Below, piece after piece: positions 32,741 through 45,380 of a stretch of DNA of 64,000 bases. Both the position numbers and the translations under genes were made by a program. This stretch comes from Pratylenchus scribneri. Lineage: Eukaryota > Nematoda > Chromadorea > Rhabditida > Pratylenchidae. A model generated the notes under the pieces. The model made no database searches. It worked only from the letters and a program-made list of their open reading frames with translations, and was not told where the DNA came from. Each line of letters starts with the position of its first letter. Positions within the stretch are counted from its first letter, which is position 1. The stretch is from assembly GCA_030063045.1 (NCBI GenBank), contig JAQSEB010000160.1, positions 310,001 to 374,000 on the forward strand, given 5' to 3'.

Positions 32741-34653
32741 ATTTTTTGATCATTTGAATATAAATTTTATTTCTGGTTTATTTAAAATTTTGATTTTATA
32801 TAATTCCAATTTTGTATTAACTAAATATTTTTGTTATCTAATTTTATATTCTGTTATAGACATTACTTTATAATTTGATTTCCATAATTTTGGTTTATTA
32901 AAATCTATTAATTCTTTCTTTAAACAAGTTATGATTCTTATTATTCTTCCGTATATTAATAAAAATGTTTATTCAAAAGTAAAAAATGAAAGAGAATTAT
33001 ATAAATTTTGCATTAAATTTTCAAGTTAAAATTATTTTATTAATTTAGATATTCTAAATCAAATGAATTAAATTATTTTTCGTTTTCCAACTGTATTAAA
33101 TGACTATTCACATAAGCTAAATTCAAGTGTTTATTAATTTATAATTTATTAATTGATGATAAATTTTCTATATTCTACATAAGTAAATATGTGTTGAAAA
33201 GGAATTATATTTATTGGAGAAAGAGAAATAATGGAATGTCAACAAATAATAAATTAATTTAAAAAAATTTTATTTAAATTTTTCAAATCATCATCGATTA
33301 TTGTGTGTTCAAAAATAATAAGGCCACCTACTAATGGGACAAAAGTGGAATCTGGAATTAAATGAATTTGCTTGGAAACATTTCTGGGCAATCGCTGTTT
33401 GAATTTTCAAAAATTAGGGACCGAACACGGAAGTAATCTCTCATCAATGTTATTTTCGTTTACTTTTTCTCATTCATCCAAATATTATTATACTGAAAAA
33501 ATATTCGCGGTGCCCTAAATTCTTGGAACTGTTTTTTCCCATCGTAATGTTAATGGATTGTTTTTTATAGTCATTCGAGGGAATACAATAATCATATTCA
33601 CCGTTGACCTCTGACATTGGAATAGTACGAATTTGGGTGGTAAACACCTCAAATTCATTTATATAAACTTTGATCTTTCCTTCCGGCTCTGAATTTCTTC
33701 GTGTCAGTTACTTCCAAGAATTTCGTGTTCCCCTCTATTTTTTTTACCATTTTTCCCATAAATATACAAAAAGTAAGTGCATATTAGATATTATAAAAGG
33801 AATTAATTAAATGCATTAAAATCAAAATCCTCACAAATATGGACTCTGCTTAATTATATATTATTTAACATTTAATATTCTGATAACCCTCAAAATTCTT
33901 ATAATGTACATTAAAGCCGCAAGGCTGGGGCATAATATTAAATTTAAATTGCGCGTGCCAAGGAAGGTTGATAAAATAATAAATTGTAGACTACATTAAA
34001 ATTCTGATTTATTGGGCCATTATGTTGAATAAGTTTGAAAGGACATCTCGTCATCTATTATCCATAATTAGATTGAAAATAATTGTTGGATAGAATTGAA
34101 AGCCATTGCCAGTTTATTTGAGAATTGAGACAAAATCGGGAAATAAAATTTGTCTCAAAGTGAATTTAATTATCAAGTATAATTTTTTCTGAAAACATTT
34201 GGTGGTAATTTTCTTCATTTCTAATGTGGAAATTACGTTTTAATTCTTTAATGCATATTTCCAATTTTAACTTTTCCTGCTGATTAACAATCATTTTATT
34301 TTATATTATAAATGTTAAAAATTATTCTAGTTTTTTTTTTGAAAAGAAATACAACAATAAATCTAGCTTAAATGAATTTAATAAATAAAAATTTTCTTCA
34401 ATTAAAATACATTTTGGCTGAATAATTCCAAGACGAAAAATATGGATTAATTTTTTTTATATGACTAAAATTTTGCCGAGATTCTTTCATATAGGAAATT
34501 TAAACCTGATTTTCTCCATTAAGATTATTGATATGGTCTATACGAAAATTCTGCAATTTATTAATATTAAAAGTGCACATTTTATTATATTTACAAATAT
34601 AAATTGGACAGATTTTGATTTAAGATTTTTTGATAATTTATAGATTTTAGACA
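32741..34653. repeat. Intergenic unit, second copy
   Basis: Non-coding; duplicates 29841-31124 and adds about 650 bp (33900-34560) related to 18060-18260. No extra gene seen. Confidence 0.55.
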
Positions 34654-37375
34654 ATGGCAATGGGAGAAGTGATTGATTTCCTTTACTCTCTTCGAAATTA
34701 TTATATTTATTTTATATTCATCATTGGTATCCCATCATTTTTGCTATATTTATCGGAAGTGGTTGTGATAATCAAGCATAAACAATTACACAATTCCTTC
34801 AACATTCTTTTCGCTGTACGCGCAATAGCCGTAAGTATTAAAAAATAAAATATATATTAATTTAATTAAACGAAAAATAAAAAATAAATAAATAAAAAAA
34901 ATATAATTTAATTTATGCAATTAAATGAAAAAACTTAATTATTAAAAAATTTCTAAAAATTTTTATTTTTTTATTTTTAAATTTTTTCAGTCAAGAAAAT
35001 TCCATGATAAATATTTAAATTTCTAAATGGTACAACTAATTTATTAATTTCCAAATCGTACATCTATCACAATATAAATAATTGACATTTTTGCTTTAAG
35101 AATTGGTCAAAAATGTGGGGTTCGATGTTTGGCTATCGTCTACCGACAATCTTTGGCGGCTTAATTTTGCCATTCTACCAAATTCTGCCTAGTCAAATAT
35201 TGGCTCTTTATTCGTTTTTTTTATTTTTCGGCTTTTACGCTGATAATTTTTCCACTGCTGCAATCCAATTGAATCGATTTATTGCAATTGCTTTTCCACT
35301 ACATTATGAGAAGGTAAAAGAATTTTAATTCTGATTTTTTGTGTTTTTAGTTAATTCTGATTTTTTGTGTTTTTAGCTAATTCTGATTTTTTGTGTTTTT
35401 AGTTAATTCTGATTTTTTGTGTTTTTAGTCAAATTCTGATTTTTTGTGTTTTCGCCTAATTCTGATTTTTTGTATTTTTAGTTAATTCTGATTTTTTGTG
35501 TTTTTAGTCAAATTCTGAATTTTATGTTTTTGCCTAATTCTGATTTTTTGTGTTTTTAGTCAAATTCTGATTTTTTGTATTTTTAGTTAATTCTGATTTT
35601 TTTGTGTTTTTAGTCAAATTCTGATTTTTTGTGTTTTTAGTCAAATTCTGATTTTTGTGTTTTTAGTCAAATTCTAAATTTTAAGTTTTTGCCTAATTCT
35701 GATTTTTTGTGTTTTAGTCAAATTCTGATTTTTTATATTTTCGCCTAATTCTGATTTTGTGTGTTTTTAGTCAAATTCTGATTTTTTGTGTTTTCGCCTA
35801 ATTCTGATTTTTGTGTTTTCGCATAATTCTGATTTTTTGTGTTTTCGCCTAATTCTGATTTTTGTGTTTTCGCATAATTCTGATTTTTTGTGTTTTTAGT
35901 TAATTCTGATTTTTTGTGTTTTTAGTTAATTCTGTTTTTTTGTGTTTTTAGTTAATTCTGATTTTTTGTGTTTTTAGTTAATTCTGATTTTTTTTAGTTA
36001 ATTTTGATTTTTTTTTTAATTAATTCTGATTTTTTGTGTTTTTAGTTAATTCTGATTTTTTGTGTTTTTAGTTAATTCTGATTTTTTTGTGTTTTAGCTA
36101 ATTCTGATTTTTTGTGTTTTTAGTTAATTCTGATTTTTTGTGTTTCTAGTTAATTCTGATTTTTTTAGTTAATTCTGATTTTTTGTTTTTAGTTAATTCT
36201 GATTTTTTGTGTTTTTAGTTAATTCTGATTTTTGTGTTTTTAGTTAAATTCTGATTTAAATATTTATCAAATTTTATTTTTATCTTATTCTTAGATTTGG
36301 CTATATCTTTTACCACTTTCCGTTTTGATCATTTATGGGGTGCCATTTTATTTGTCATTTTGTTTGATTACGCCAGATAAAGAATTAAAAATTGTCAGCC
36401 CCGATCCATTGAGTGCAAATCGTACAACATTCTCCATTACAGGACCTTTCACAGTATGCCTAAATTTCCTAGACCCTTTTAATTTTAACTTACGGAAAAT
36501 GTCTTCATAAAAAATTTTAAAAAATTGTTTAATATTTGAAAGGAATTTAATCCATTAAAATATTATTTAATGGAGAAGAACATTCATGAAGAACATTTTT
36601 TACATTTATGATGTACACAAAATTATTATATTTTAGTTCAATCCTTTAATATATTATTCAGAGCTGCCATACGAATAACATAAATTTGGTTGTGTCACTT
36701 TCCATCATATGTCTGATATTTTGCACTATAATGAGTTTAATGTCAATTTTTCTCTACCATTGGCGGAAAAGGCATCATCGAACTTTGCAGAATAATTCTT
36801 CGACAATTCAAACCAACAATAATTCGAATGTATCGGACCGAATTGAGAGGAATTTGCTGATTTATGCAATTTGCACATTTATTGGACTAGGAATTATCAC
36901 ATTGTTCTTTGTAAGTTATTAGCTATAAATAAATTGTCACTAATTTCTCCATTTTTGTAAATTGTTTTCAATTCATTTTAGTTTTTTTTAAAAATAATTT
37001 TATAAAAAAAGCGAAAAATTTAATTCCATTTCCATAGACAATAAATAAAAGAAATGTTCCTTTCAGAATGCCTTTAACTTGAATTTGGGCGGAAATTTTC
37101 TAATGCTTGTTTTGTCACTCGACCCAATTATTCACGACAGTTGCAATATTATTTTGCCAAGTTGGCTGATGCTTTGGGCCAGTTCTACATTTCGGCAAAA
37201 ATGGGCCGCGGATGTGCTGCCAAAACGGTGGAATTTGTTTAAGAATGAGACAAAGACAAAAACCGTCAATTTAACTTGCCGTCCAATGCCCACTCAAACT
37301 AATGCGAATCCATTCACGATTCAAATTCGAACACACAAGCAAAAGAGCTCGATAAATCAATTTACTATTGCTTAA
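34654..37375 (+). CDS. Seven-TM chemoreceptor 6 (Srg/Srv-like) with array in intron 2
   Basis: Exons 34654-34830, 35101-35313, 36295-36453, 36662-36910 and 37067-37375; 368 aa. Intron 2 is 981 nt, against about 50-160 nt in the other copies, because it holds a minisatellite array. Coding parts are intact with LNRFIAIAFPLHYEK, SDRIERNLLIYAICTFIG (Ile for Met and Ala) and HDSCNIILPSWLMLWASS. Exon 4 has an extra Gln/Asn-rich loop (TIQTNNNSNV). Confidence 0.86.
35330..36255. repeat. 26-bp minisatellite in a receptor intron, antisense to the 22.7-kb array
   Basis: About 35 units of AATTCTGATTTTTTGTGT + TTTTAGTT; reverse-complemented this is the AACTAAAAACACAAAAAATC variant of the 22.7-24.3 kb array. 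A minority of units carry TTCGCCTAA (complement of TTAGGCGAA). It lies wholly inside intron 2 of receptor 6. Each unit supplies a TTTTTAG that resembles a splice acceptor. Confidence 0.9.
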
Positions 37376-37668
37376 ATTTTTTTGTTCTTTGGATTAATTT
37401 TTATTATTATTTCCGAATTATTAAAAATTCTCTCTTTAATAAATTCCAATTTCTTATAAACTAATAAATATTTTTTGTAATCTAATTTTATATTATGCTA
37501 GCTGATTTTCACAATTGATTAGTATTCTTTTATCATCCAATGTTAAATAAAAATAATCATAATTTTCAATAATTTCATTGAAATTAATAATGACAAATTT
37601 ATTAAAATTAAATTTTAATTTGTTTGAGAATTCTTTTTCTTTTGCATAATGCAATTCTCCGTATTCAT
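37376..37668. other. Convergent spacer
   Basis: AT-rich 3' flank of receptor 6 and of the opposing glycine-zipper gene; nothing else seen. Confidence 0.4.
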
Positions 37669-37931
37669 TTAATTCTTATTCTTAAATCCACATGTTGGGC
37701 ATGTCCATTGGTCATCCTTGATTAAGCCAATCAACAATCCAACGGGAAGGCCAACAGTCGCACCAATAAGTGCGCCAACTGGGCCACCAGTGACTGCGCC
37801 AACTTTTGCCCCAGCCATTGTGGTTGCCCCGGCTGCGCCCAGAGCGGCACCGGCAGCTGTGCCAGCGCCAAAACCTGTGACCGTTCCCTCGGCAGTTTCT
37901 TTGAGGATGCGGCCGGCATCGTCAGTATTAA
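37669..37931 (-). CDS. Glycine-zipper protein, last exon
   Basis: An 87-codon terminal exon after a TTTTTCAG acceptor. It encodes a long alanine/glycine-rich hydrophobic stretch with GxxxG spacing (GFGAGTAAGAALGAAGATT, then GGPVGALIGATVGLPVG), then DDQWTCPTCGFKNKN with a C-terminal CxxC. Glycine-zipper segments commonly insert in membranes as tight helix pairs. The upstream exon(s) could not be placed, so the N-terminus is missing here. GC content is clearly higher than the surroundings. Confidence 0.55.
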
Positions 37932-39500
37932 CTGAAAAATGAAAAATTATTTAAAAATTATTTAAAAAACTAACAGAGATTATGGCAATTGGCGCATTCA
38001 ATTCGTTGACCCACCATTTTTATGTCGTATTACAAATTATGATTAAAAATATGAAATAGTATTTCTATAAAAATTTATATGAATTATGAGAATTATTGGT
38101 TATTGCTTTGTTGTGTATAAAATAATGAAAAAATCGTAAAAATAATTAAAAAATAAGAAGTCTCTAAATTCCGAATTTTGATCAAAGAATTCCATGGACT
38201 TGAATTAATTAAACTGCAATAATTTGCGAAATAAAATTTTTTACCTATAAATCTGTTTGATTATAGGAAAATATTAATTAAAATTGCAACAAAAAATTAG
38301 GAACAAAAAGAAAAAAAAAGCCAAAATCGGCTATTTTTGTTTTTTACCTTCCCTATAATCACAATTTTCTGAAAAACAAAAAAAAATCCTAAAGAAAAGG
38401 GATTTTAACCAAATATTTATATTTTAATAATAGATTGTAAAATTTTTGAATGAGAAATTGGTCATCAGAAAATGTGAACGATCTTATTAACGATCATTGT
38501 TAAGAGCTGTCCTTTTTATACACTTTCATTTTCCTTTCTTTATTACTTGGCCATAAACAAAATTGTTTATTACATTATTTTTATTTCTTCCTTGTTTGTA
38601 AATATTGCAGGCCCACAAATCTTATAATAAAGGACGGCAGCAGATATTTTTTTCGAAAAGGAATTTGATGATTCATGGATTGTCCCATTGTACATAATAT
38701 TCTTCACACATTCTTACTTAGTTAATTCACAATGGAGCTCAAAGTTCTTTGCGATTGTTGGCAATTTTTGAACAACCATTATTTTTTGGAATGTTTATAA
38801 AATTTGGTGTTTGAGCAAAAATAAGACGAGGAAAACAATGTTAAAAAAACACAGATACAAAGAGATTAATTTTTAGGCAACGATTTAGCGACGGGACGAA
38901 AATCTGATCATGGAAAATTAATAATGTTAATTGAATGAATTTAGAAGAATACAAATTCCATTGAAGATGAATTATAATTAATTTAAAAATTCTACCTTTG
39001 CATTTCCTAAAGATCTGACTGAGATATTTTTAAAATTTCCAAAAATGAATCAAATTTTCTGAATATTTTGCCGATTACCAATTATTTGAAAATTAATATT
39101 TTAACTAAATGTATTCTAAAATAAAATAAAAAATAATTTATCAAATGCTTGAAATCGTGAGAATATTTTCAAAATGACAACAAATTGTGAGTATATTCTT
39201 GGAATTGGAAAAATTCTCAAAATATCTCTTGTTGCAAATTATAAAATGAGTTACATAATTTATATTTGGTATTGTGATGAATTTTGAAAATGAGTAAAAC
39301 TATTCTGAAAATGAGTGTTATTTTTATAATTTGTTTTTTCATCTATTTTTTAATAAATTACAAGATTAACTAAAAAATTAATTCTGAAAATTATTACTAT
39401 TTTTAAAATTTTTTTAAATTTATTTTATAATAAATTATAAAATATGCCAAACGATTAATTCTGCTAATAATAGTTCATTTGCATTAAATATTTCTTTAAA
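37932..39500. other. Non-coding, may hide a 5' exon of the glycine-zipper gene
   Basis: AT-rich; no convincing exon or repeat found. Confidence 0.35.
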
Positions 39501-39501
39501 A

Positions 39502-39993
39502 AGGTGGTATCCAGTGCAGGACCGAGAAATGGGCTGCCGGAATTGGGATCGATCCATCCGAATTCAGTGAGTATTTCCCCCACTCATTTGTTAAAAAATA
39601 ACCCCCAAAAAGGACCCATACAATTGCGGGCAGTCTGTTCGCCATTGATAAGCAATATTTCTACGAGATTGGCTCCTATGATCAGCTGGGAATGCAAGTT
39701 TGGGGAGGCGAAAATTTGGAGATTTCTTTTCGGGTGTGGATGTGCGGCGGAGTTTTGGAAATTTATCCGTGTTCCGATGTTGGACATGGTTGAAATTGAG
39801 AATTGGGCTATATAGTTGAAATTGGGAATTGGGCTATTTTGGACGTATTTTCCATATTTTTGTGCAGTTTTTCGCAATCTAACGCCCTACACATTCCTCG
39901 GAGGGACGGCCAAAATAATTCATCACAATGTGAGGAGGACTGCCGAAGTTTGGATGGACGACGAATATAAACAATTCTTTTTTTTTTGCAATG
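39502..39993 (+). pseudogene. Polypeptide GalNAc-transferase fragment
   Basis: Three short exons with normal junctions: about 39502-39566, 39613-39788 and 39868-39993. The middle exon encodes [17 protein letters not shown] then [17 protein letters not shown], the Gal/GalNAc-T motif of ppGalNAcT glycosyltransferases; the last encodes [15 protein letters not shown] and [16 protein letters not shown], also family hallmarks. These enzymes start mucin-type O-glycans in the Golgi. Neither the N-terminal stem and first catalytic half nor the C-terminal ricin-type lectin domain is found nearby, so this is a partial gene or degraded copy, although the parts present keep their frame. Confidence 0.75.
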
Positions 39994-41894
39994 GTCCCAG
40001 CTTTTGTTCGAAATTCTTTGACTAAAAGATAATTGGGGTTGGAATGATCTCTCTAGTGTCGTGGCCTTTACCAAAACGAAATTTGCCGAATGTAATTAAC
40101 TCCCTATCAAAACGATAACAAATATAACTAAAATAAAGTACAATTTATGGCCAATATTAAGGATTCAAAAGGGTTCGGAAGATTAGTCTAATAAGGATTT
40201 ATTCTAGGCTTCTCAGAACTCAAAAAATGGATACTGGGGTTATAAATTCAGTTTATGGGTCACAAATTTCGGTTAACCAGTGTGAATGATGATAAAGATG
40301 CTGGATAAATTTATATAGCATTTTAATAGCCATAAAATTATTTAAAAATGATATCTATATCAGTGGTCAATGTTGGATATTTCTCAGTTGTGGATTAAAG
40401 ACTTTTTATGGCCATAACTCGATAAATTTACTATATGCCAATGCTTTAGATATTCCTTTTTTAAATAATTTTACGATTAATAAAATGCTATCATATATAC
40501 CGTAAAACATCTTTTAATTCCCAATGGGTAATCATTTTTCAACCTCTTAAATATTAGGAAAATCGGAGGCTTAACTCCTTAATTTGTGAACTTTTTAGAA
40601 CAAATTATAGCGGTTAGAGCTCTAGGGAACTAAGAAAATGCAATAAATATTTTTTTAATTCCACTATCTTTATATTGGTCCCCAGAATCGTAGGCGGAGT
40701 ATTATTAGAGAATTTAATTAAAGAGGTTTTATAATAAATTTATCCAGCAATTTTACCTTCCACAATACAAACCTTTTTTCCCCAATTATCGCATTATCAA
40801 TTATCGTAATACCAGTTCCTTTCAAAATTCTCACAATTTTTAGCTTCCAAACTCGTTGAGGCCAGCGGTGGGGCGAAGCGGCCAATGAGCGAAGAAAGGT
40901 GGGAAATTATAGAGGGAAGGGAAAAATGTGGAATCTACAATAATTTTGCTAGAGGCATTATTAAAATCCTAGAAATAAAAACCCAAAATTTGGTTGGTAT
41001 ATTTAGCTGCTCTAAAATCTAAAAGGAAAGTAGCAAATCAAGAAAAAGGAGAAAATCCCGCGAAAATAAAATTGGCTTAGTCATCATTCATTATTGCATA
41101 TTTCTCCAAATAAGATGAGTGTGATTTGCGATCAATTATAGTTAATTTCTTTTCTCCCTTCCCTACCCACCAACTTTACTATCACAATTCCAATAAAATT
41201 TTATGGCATCATATTTATTACATATCTCGTCTATTCAATTGGAAGAATGACTGATCGAAAACGCAAATTTCCGGCTTTTTATTCGTTACCTTTTCTCCAT
41301 TTAATAGTTTTGTCGCTGAATCATTCAATTTCATTTTCTTTTCGTTGATATTCTCCCAATGATAGAGGAATGTGGGCAAATGAAAGGGGGAATCGCGAGT
41401 TTAAAAGTCACCAAAAGCCACAGCCACAATTTCATTTCATTCCCGCCAATTCAAAATAAATTTCATCAATAGATAGAAATAATTTTGTCCTATATTTGTC
41501 ATTTTTTATATAAGTTAGCTCTGGAGCGAATTGACATGCGCATAGAATTTGACAAACTTCTCCTAGGCCAAGCCGCACAATCCGACTTTTTCAAGCACAA
41601 ACTTTTATGCAGACTGAGAGCTATAAAACATTGCAAATTATTCAGATTCAAAAATAAACGAAAATATACAAATTCTAATTCCAAAAACCGATTTCCCCCT
41701 TTGCAAACCATGTGCCCAATTCAACCCGCATACAAAATCATGCCTAAATTAGTCTAAATTAACGCTTTTTGGATATACTTTATCGAGATCCCACCTCCCG
41801 ACACCCACCCCACTCTTAGATATGCCCCGAAACTGAGACGACAATGCTTTTTATACTGTATATAACGAATTTTTTTTGTAGAATTGCAATCAAA
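39994..41894. other. Non-coding, nothing firmly recognised
   Basis: Contains a 90-codon frame at 41485-41757 without recognisable motifs that I do not call as a gene. TTTTTTTTGTAG at 41869-41880 stands just before the next gene and may be a spliced-leader acceptor. Confidence 0.35.
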
Positions 41895-42134
41895 ATGAGG
41901 TCTTCAAGCTCGGAGGATTCCTGGTCAGAGCGCGAACGAAAGCGAAACCAGGATGAGTTGAGACGCCAACTTGAAGAGGAGTGTCTACGCCGAATCGAAG
42001 CAGAACAACGGGCAGCTGATGAAGAAAAGCGCAGAATCGAGGCAGAACGGGAACGTGATCAACTCCGGCGCCAAGACGATCAGCGAAGAGAGCGCAATCG
42101 ACTGAACAACTGGCGACATCGGCATGGAAACTGA
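41895..42134 (+). CDS. Small Arg/Glu-rich coiled-coil protein
   Basis: 79 aa from the first ATG after a TTTTTTTTGTAG acceptor-like site. After an SSSSEDSWSER start the rest is an almost uninterrupted charged helix (LRRQLEEECLRRIEAEQRAA, EAERERDQLRRQ). No named family; such single-helix sequences are common. A related exon-like stretch (KLRRRVREQEELLREEE, about 42825-42890) occurs downstream, directly before the truncated RhoGEF copy. Confidence 0.45.
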   Translation: MRSSSSEDSWSERERKRNQDELRRQLEEECLRRIEAEQRAADEEKRRIEAERERDQLRRQDDQRRERNRLNNWRHRHGN

Positions 42135-42925
42135 GAAATGGCACAATGGAACTGACCAAAATTGATGGAATTATTTAACTTTTTGTCTTCTTTTTGTCTT
42201 CATTTTTCCTTTTTGTCTAAATTTTCTTTTCAATTTTGAATAAAAAATCTTTTCTAGATTATCTCATTTAAAACCCAATTTTCGGTTTTTGAAAAAATCG
42301 GGTTTCGGGTTAATTTGAGTAAAATTCCAATTTCCGGTTTTTAAATTGTCCTTGGATTTTGGCAGAAAGCAAAAAACATGAATAAATAATTTGGGTGAGT
42401 CTTGGCTATTGGGTGGCATTTCCAATCTCATCAATAGGGAAAAGACTACGGTGTCAGCCAGAGAAGAGTGAAGTGATATGCCCCGAGGGCGAATTTTGGT
42501 TGAGCGGATCTTCGTTTAGAAATAGTACTTATTTAATAAATAATCTCCTTTTGAACCATCCTCTTCTCGCAGATTTGCCCCAAAATTTTCGTCTTCTCAG
42601 AATAAAAAAGGAAAAGCGGGTTTTCCCATTCCATATTTGCTATTTTACACTCTCTCCTCCCAAAATTCAGTTATATTCACATTTGTAAATTGGAATAGGA
42701 AATTTTAACGGATTTATCTTTTTCTCTTCATTTTCTCAATGTTGAATAAAAAATCTGTCTTAGATTATCCCAATTTAAAACTAATTTTTATTTTTTGAAA
42801 AAATTTTGGTTTCTTGGACAGGGAAAATGAGAAATTGCGACGCCGTGTACGTGAACAAGAAGAATTGCTTCGCGAGGAGGAAATATGCTGTTTTTGGAGT
42901 TGGTAAAATCTCCAATGTAATGCCC
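42135..42925. other. Mostly non-coding; contains one coiled-coil exon-like stretch
   Basis: After TTGGACAG at about 42814 a frame reads charged coiled-coil residues up to about 42890 and then stops. Otherwise nothing recognised. Confidence 0.35.
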
Positions 42926-44976
42926 GTGTTGACCCACTTCGCTTTCAAACTGAATGCCAAGTCTATGTTTACAAAAGAGCAAAAAGTGCCAGCGTGGGAT
43001 TGAATGATAGCAACGGCAGTGATGGACAATCAGCAACAATGGGAGGAGGAATGAATGGAGGAACGAGGAGAGGAACAAAAGGGAAATTGCAGAAAAGACC
43101 TTTGTGAGTTTTTGTTGGAAAATTGTTTAAAAAATTTAAGCCCCCAAAAATGACTCAGCTCTAAATAAATGTAAATCCCCATTGCCGAAAAAAAAAAGTT
43201 TTAAAAAAGCAAACTTAGTCATCCAATACAAATTTTATAAAATATTAATACACAACTGAATGAAAATTCAATTATATTTTGATAGTTTTGTTGATTTTTT
43301 ATCAAGAAAAAACCCAGGAAAATTTAACGCCCCAAATCATTAGTTTTATTTGATTTTTGTTTTCATTAAATTGAATGACCAACTAACTGTTCTTTTTTAT
43401 CGAAGTAAAAACAAAGACCTAAAAATTGATTCCATAGGCATCGATAGCGCAGTAGGTAGCGCGCAAGCCTCCATTGGAGGTCGCGAGTTCGATACGCACT
43501 TGAGGCAAATAAAAAGAAATAAAAATAACTATTTTTTTATATGAATAGGAGATTTCTATAAATTTTTAATTAAAAAAAAATATTAATTAAACATTTTGTG
43601 ACCGAAATTTCGAAAAAATTACCAAATATAAAAACCACTTAAAAATTTTTTAAAGTAAAGAAAAAATAATTATTTCGTCTCCATTTTAAATTATTCCGCT
43701 TCATTCAGATTCCTCTTCGATGGCGGTGTTCTTTTCTGCAAAAAACGCATTCAATCGGTCCAATTTGCTTCGGAATATTATGAACATAAACTGTGCATCC
43801 TAATTCCATCATTTGGCTTTGCCGAATGTTCCCGGGACTCCGCCGATCGATTTGAATTGTGGGATTACAATGATACCTCAATTTATGCCATTCAACCGGT
43901 GGACGAAAGGGCACGACCAAAATGGATTCAACGGCTGGCCCGGTTGACCGTTTTGCACCATCACAATCAACAACAGCAGCAGAGAATGGCCGAGGAAGCA
44001 GCGGCCGAACAGCTGAAAAATTTCCAATGTCCACAAATTGGAAATAACAAATTCGCCCGTCCCCAATCTTGGACCACAACAAGTTCTTCCGATGATGGGA
44101 ATGTGGCCACCGGAAGCAGTTGTAGCACTTCGGTTCATTCCAGTCGATCGTCCACATCCTCATCTGGTAAGGAAAAAAAATTTTAAGAAAATATTTAGAT
44201 AAAATATTGTAAATTTCCTTTTACTAGCCCGTGTGAAAATTAGAATATGGGGAATTAAAAGAATGAATTGATTAGAGAAAGAATTCATAAGATTTGATCG
44301 AAATTCGCAAAAAATTAGTATAAAAAAGGTCAAAATAGGCCAAAAAAACCGCCAAAACTTTCGGGCCAATATATTTATGTTTGTTAATCAATTTTTTTTA
44401 TATTAAAATCTTCTAAAAAATAAAAATGATTGCTGAGAATTGGTCAATGCACAAAATTCGGCTAGAGTAGCCAATTATTTATAAGACTAATGTTAATTTT
44501 AAAAACCTATTCATAAGGGAAAGCAAATAGCCCCAATAGTAATACCAAGGTTTTTCAATGGAAGACTATTCTCTAATAGAAGATTATTTTTAAGGATTTT
44601 AAGGTGAAAAAAATGAAAATTTAGTTTTTTTATCGCTCTTCAAGGGTCTAAAAATTATAAGCCTATTGTCTTATTGTGGAAAAAACGATATTTATAAATT
44701 TAATCATTAAAATTTCCAAAATTTTGTTCAGCAACTACATTCGATGAGAAATGCTGCCAACAAACAACAAATGCAAACGACTTCCCAACCGAATCGAACA
44801 CTTTTCAATCAGATTCCTCAGCTTTGGTAGAATTTGGAAAAGTCGGTGAATTTCAAATAAATGATTCACAACAACAACAAAGAAGTCAATCACAGCCGCC
44901 AACGACAGAGTGCTTAATTGGCGGAATTGAAAGACCACAAAAGAAAGGAAAGAAATTGATGGTCGACAGATTATAA
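42926..44976 (+). pseudogene. 5'-truncated RhoGEF copy (left arm of inverted duplication)
   Basis: Three exons correspond to the 3' end of the right-hand RhoGEF: about 42926-43107 (QTECQVYVYKRAKSASVG), 43711-44167 (PH domain: FLFDGGVLFCKK, ECSRDSADRFELWDYND, WIQRLARL) and about 44732-44976 (Ser/Gln-rich tail). Reading frame and splice sites are intact, but the DH domain and everything before it are absent, and the first exon is preceded by an in-frame TAA, so no start is evident. Compared with the right copy, amino-acid changes are confined to the outer part; the PH exon's distal half and the tail are identical. Confidence 0.75.
43438..43507 (+). tRNA. tRNA-like sequence (degenerate, Met-type) in the intron
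   Basis: GCATCGATAGCGCAGTAGG then TAGCGCG matches the D-arm (A box) of eukaryotic tRNA-Met, and GCGAGTTCGATACGC matches a T-arm (B box); the 3' end TTGAGGCA roughly pairs with the 5' end. The anticodon arm is disturbed (GCCTCC..GGAGGT). Probably a tRNA pseudogene or a tRNA-derived SINE head. A counterpart lies in the right arm at 60451-60523. Confidence 0.6.
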
Positions 44977-45380
44977 TCAAATAATTTGGAATAATATTTA
45001 AAAAAAACCAAATCAATCAAAGCCAAATTCCTACAAAAATAACCAAATCTTCTGAATCTTGTACATTTTTTATTCACATATTTCCAAATGCCTGTTTTAT
45101 ATATCGTTTGATAGGCCCAAATTTTTTCCAAACTTTAAATTTGACGCGAAATTTTTAAAATTTATATGTACTTTTATATATGTGAATTTAAAAATATGAA
45201 ATAAAAATGATTTAAATTTATTTGATTTTATATTGTAAATAGGAAATTAAAAAATTTTAACAAGTGGATAAATTTAGACCATTTTTTTATTCAATAAAGT
45301 AAAAATTTTAGACTAATAAATCAGACTTCCTAAGATTAACTCTTTCTGAGGTCTATTCAAAGTTTACATAATCTAATTCT
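44977..45380. other. 3' flank shared by both arms
   Basis: Non-coding continuation of the inverted duplication; identical in reverse complement to about 58640-59032. Confidence 0.7.

Noticed and set aside
37718..37942. Plus-strand Pro/Ala-rich frame
   Set aside because: It mirrors the glycine-zipper exon on the minus strand, which has a good acceptor and a meaningful CxxC end.
41485..41757. A 90-codon frame before the coiled-coil gene
   Set aside because: No recognised motif, no promoter or splice support; probably chance.
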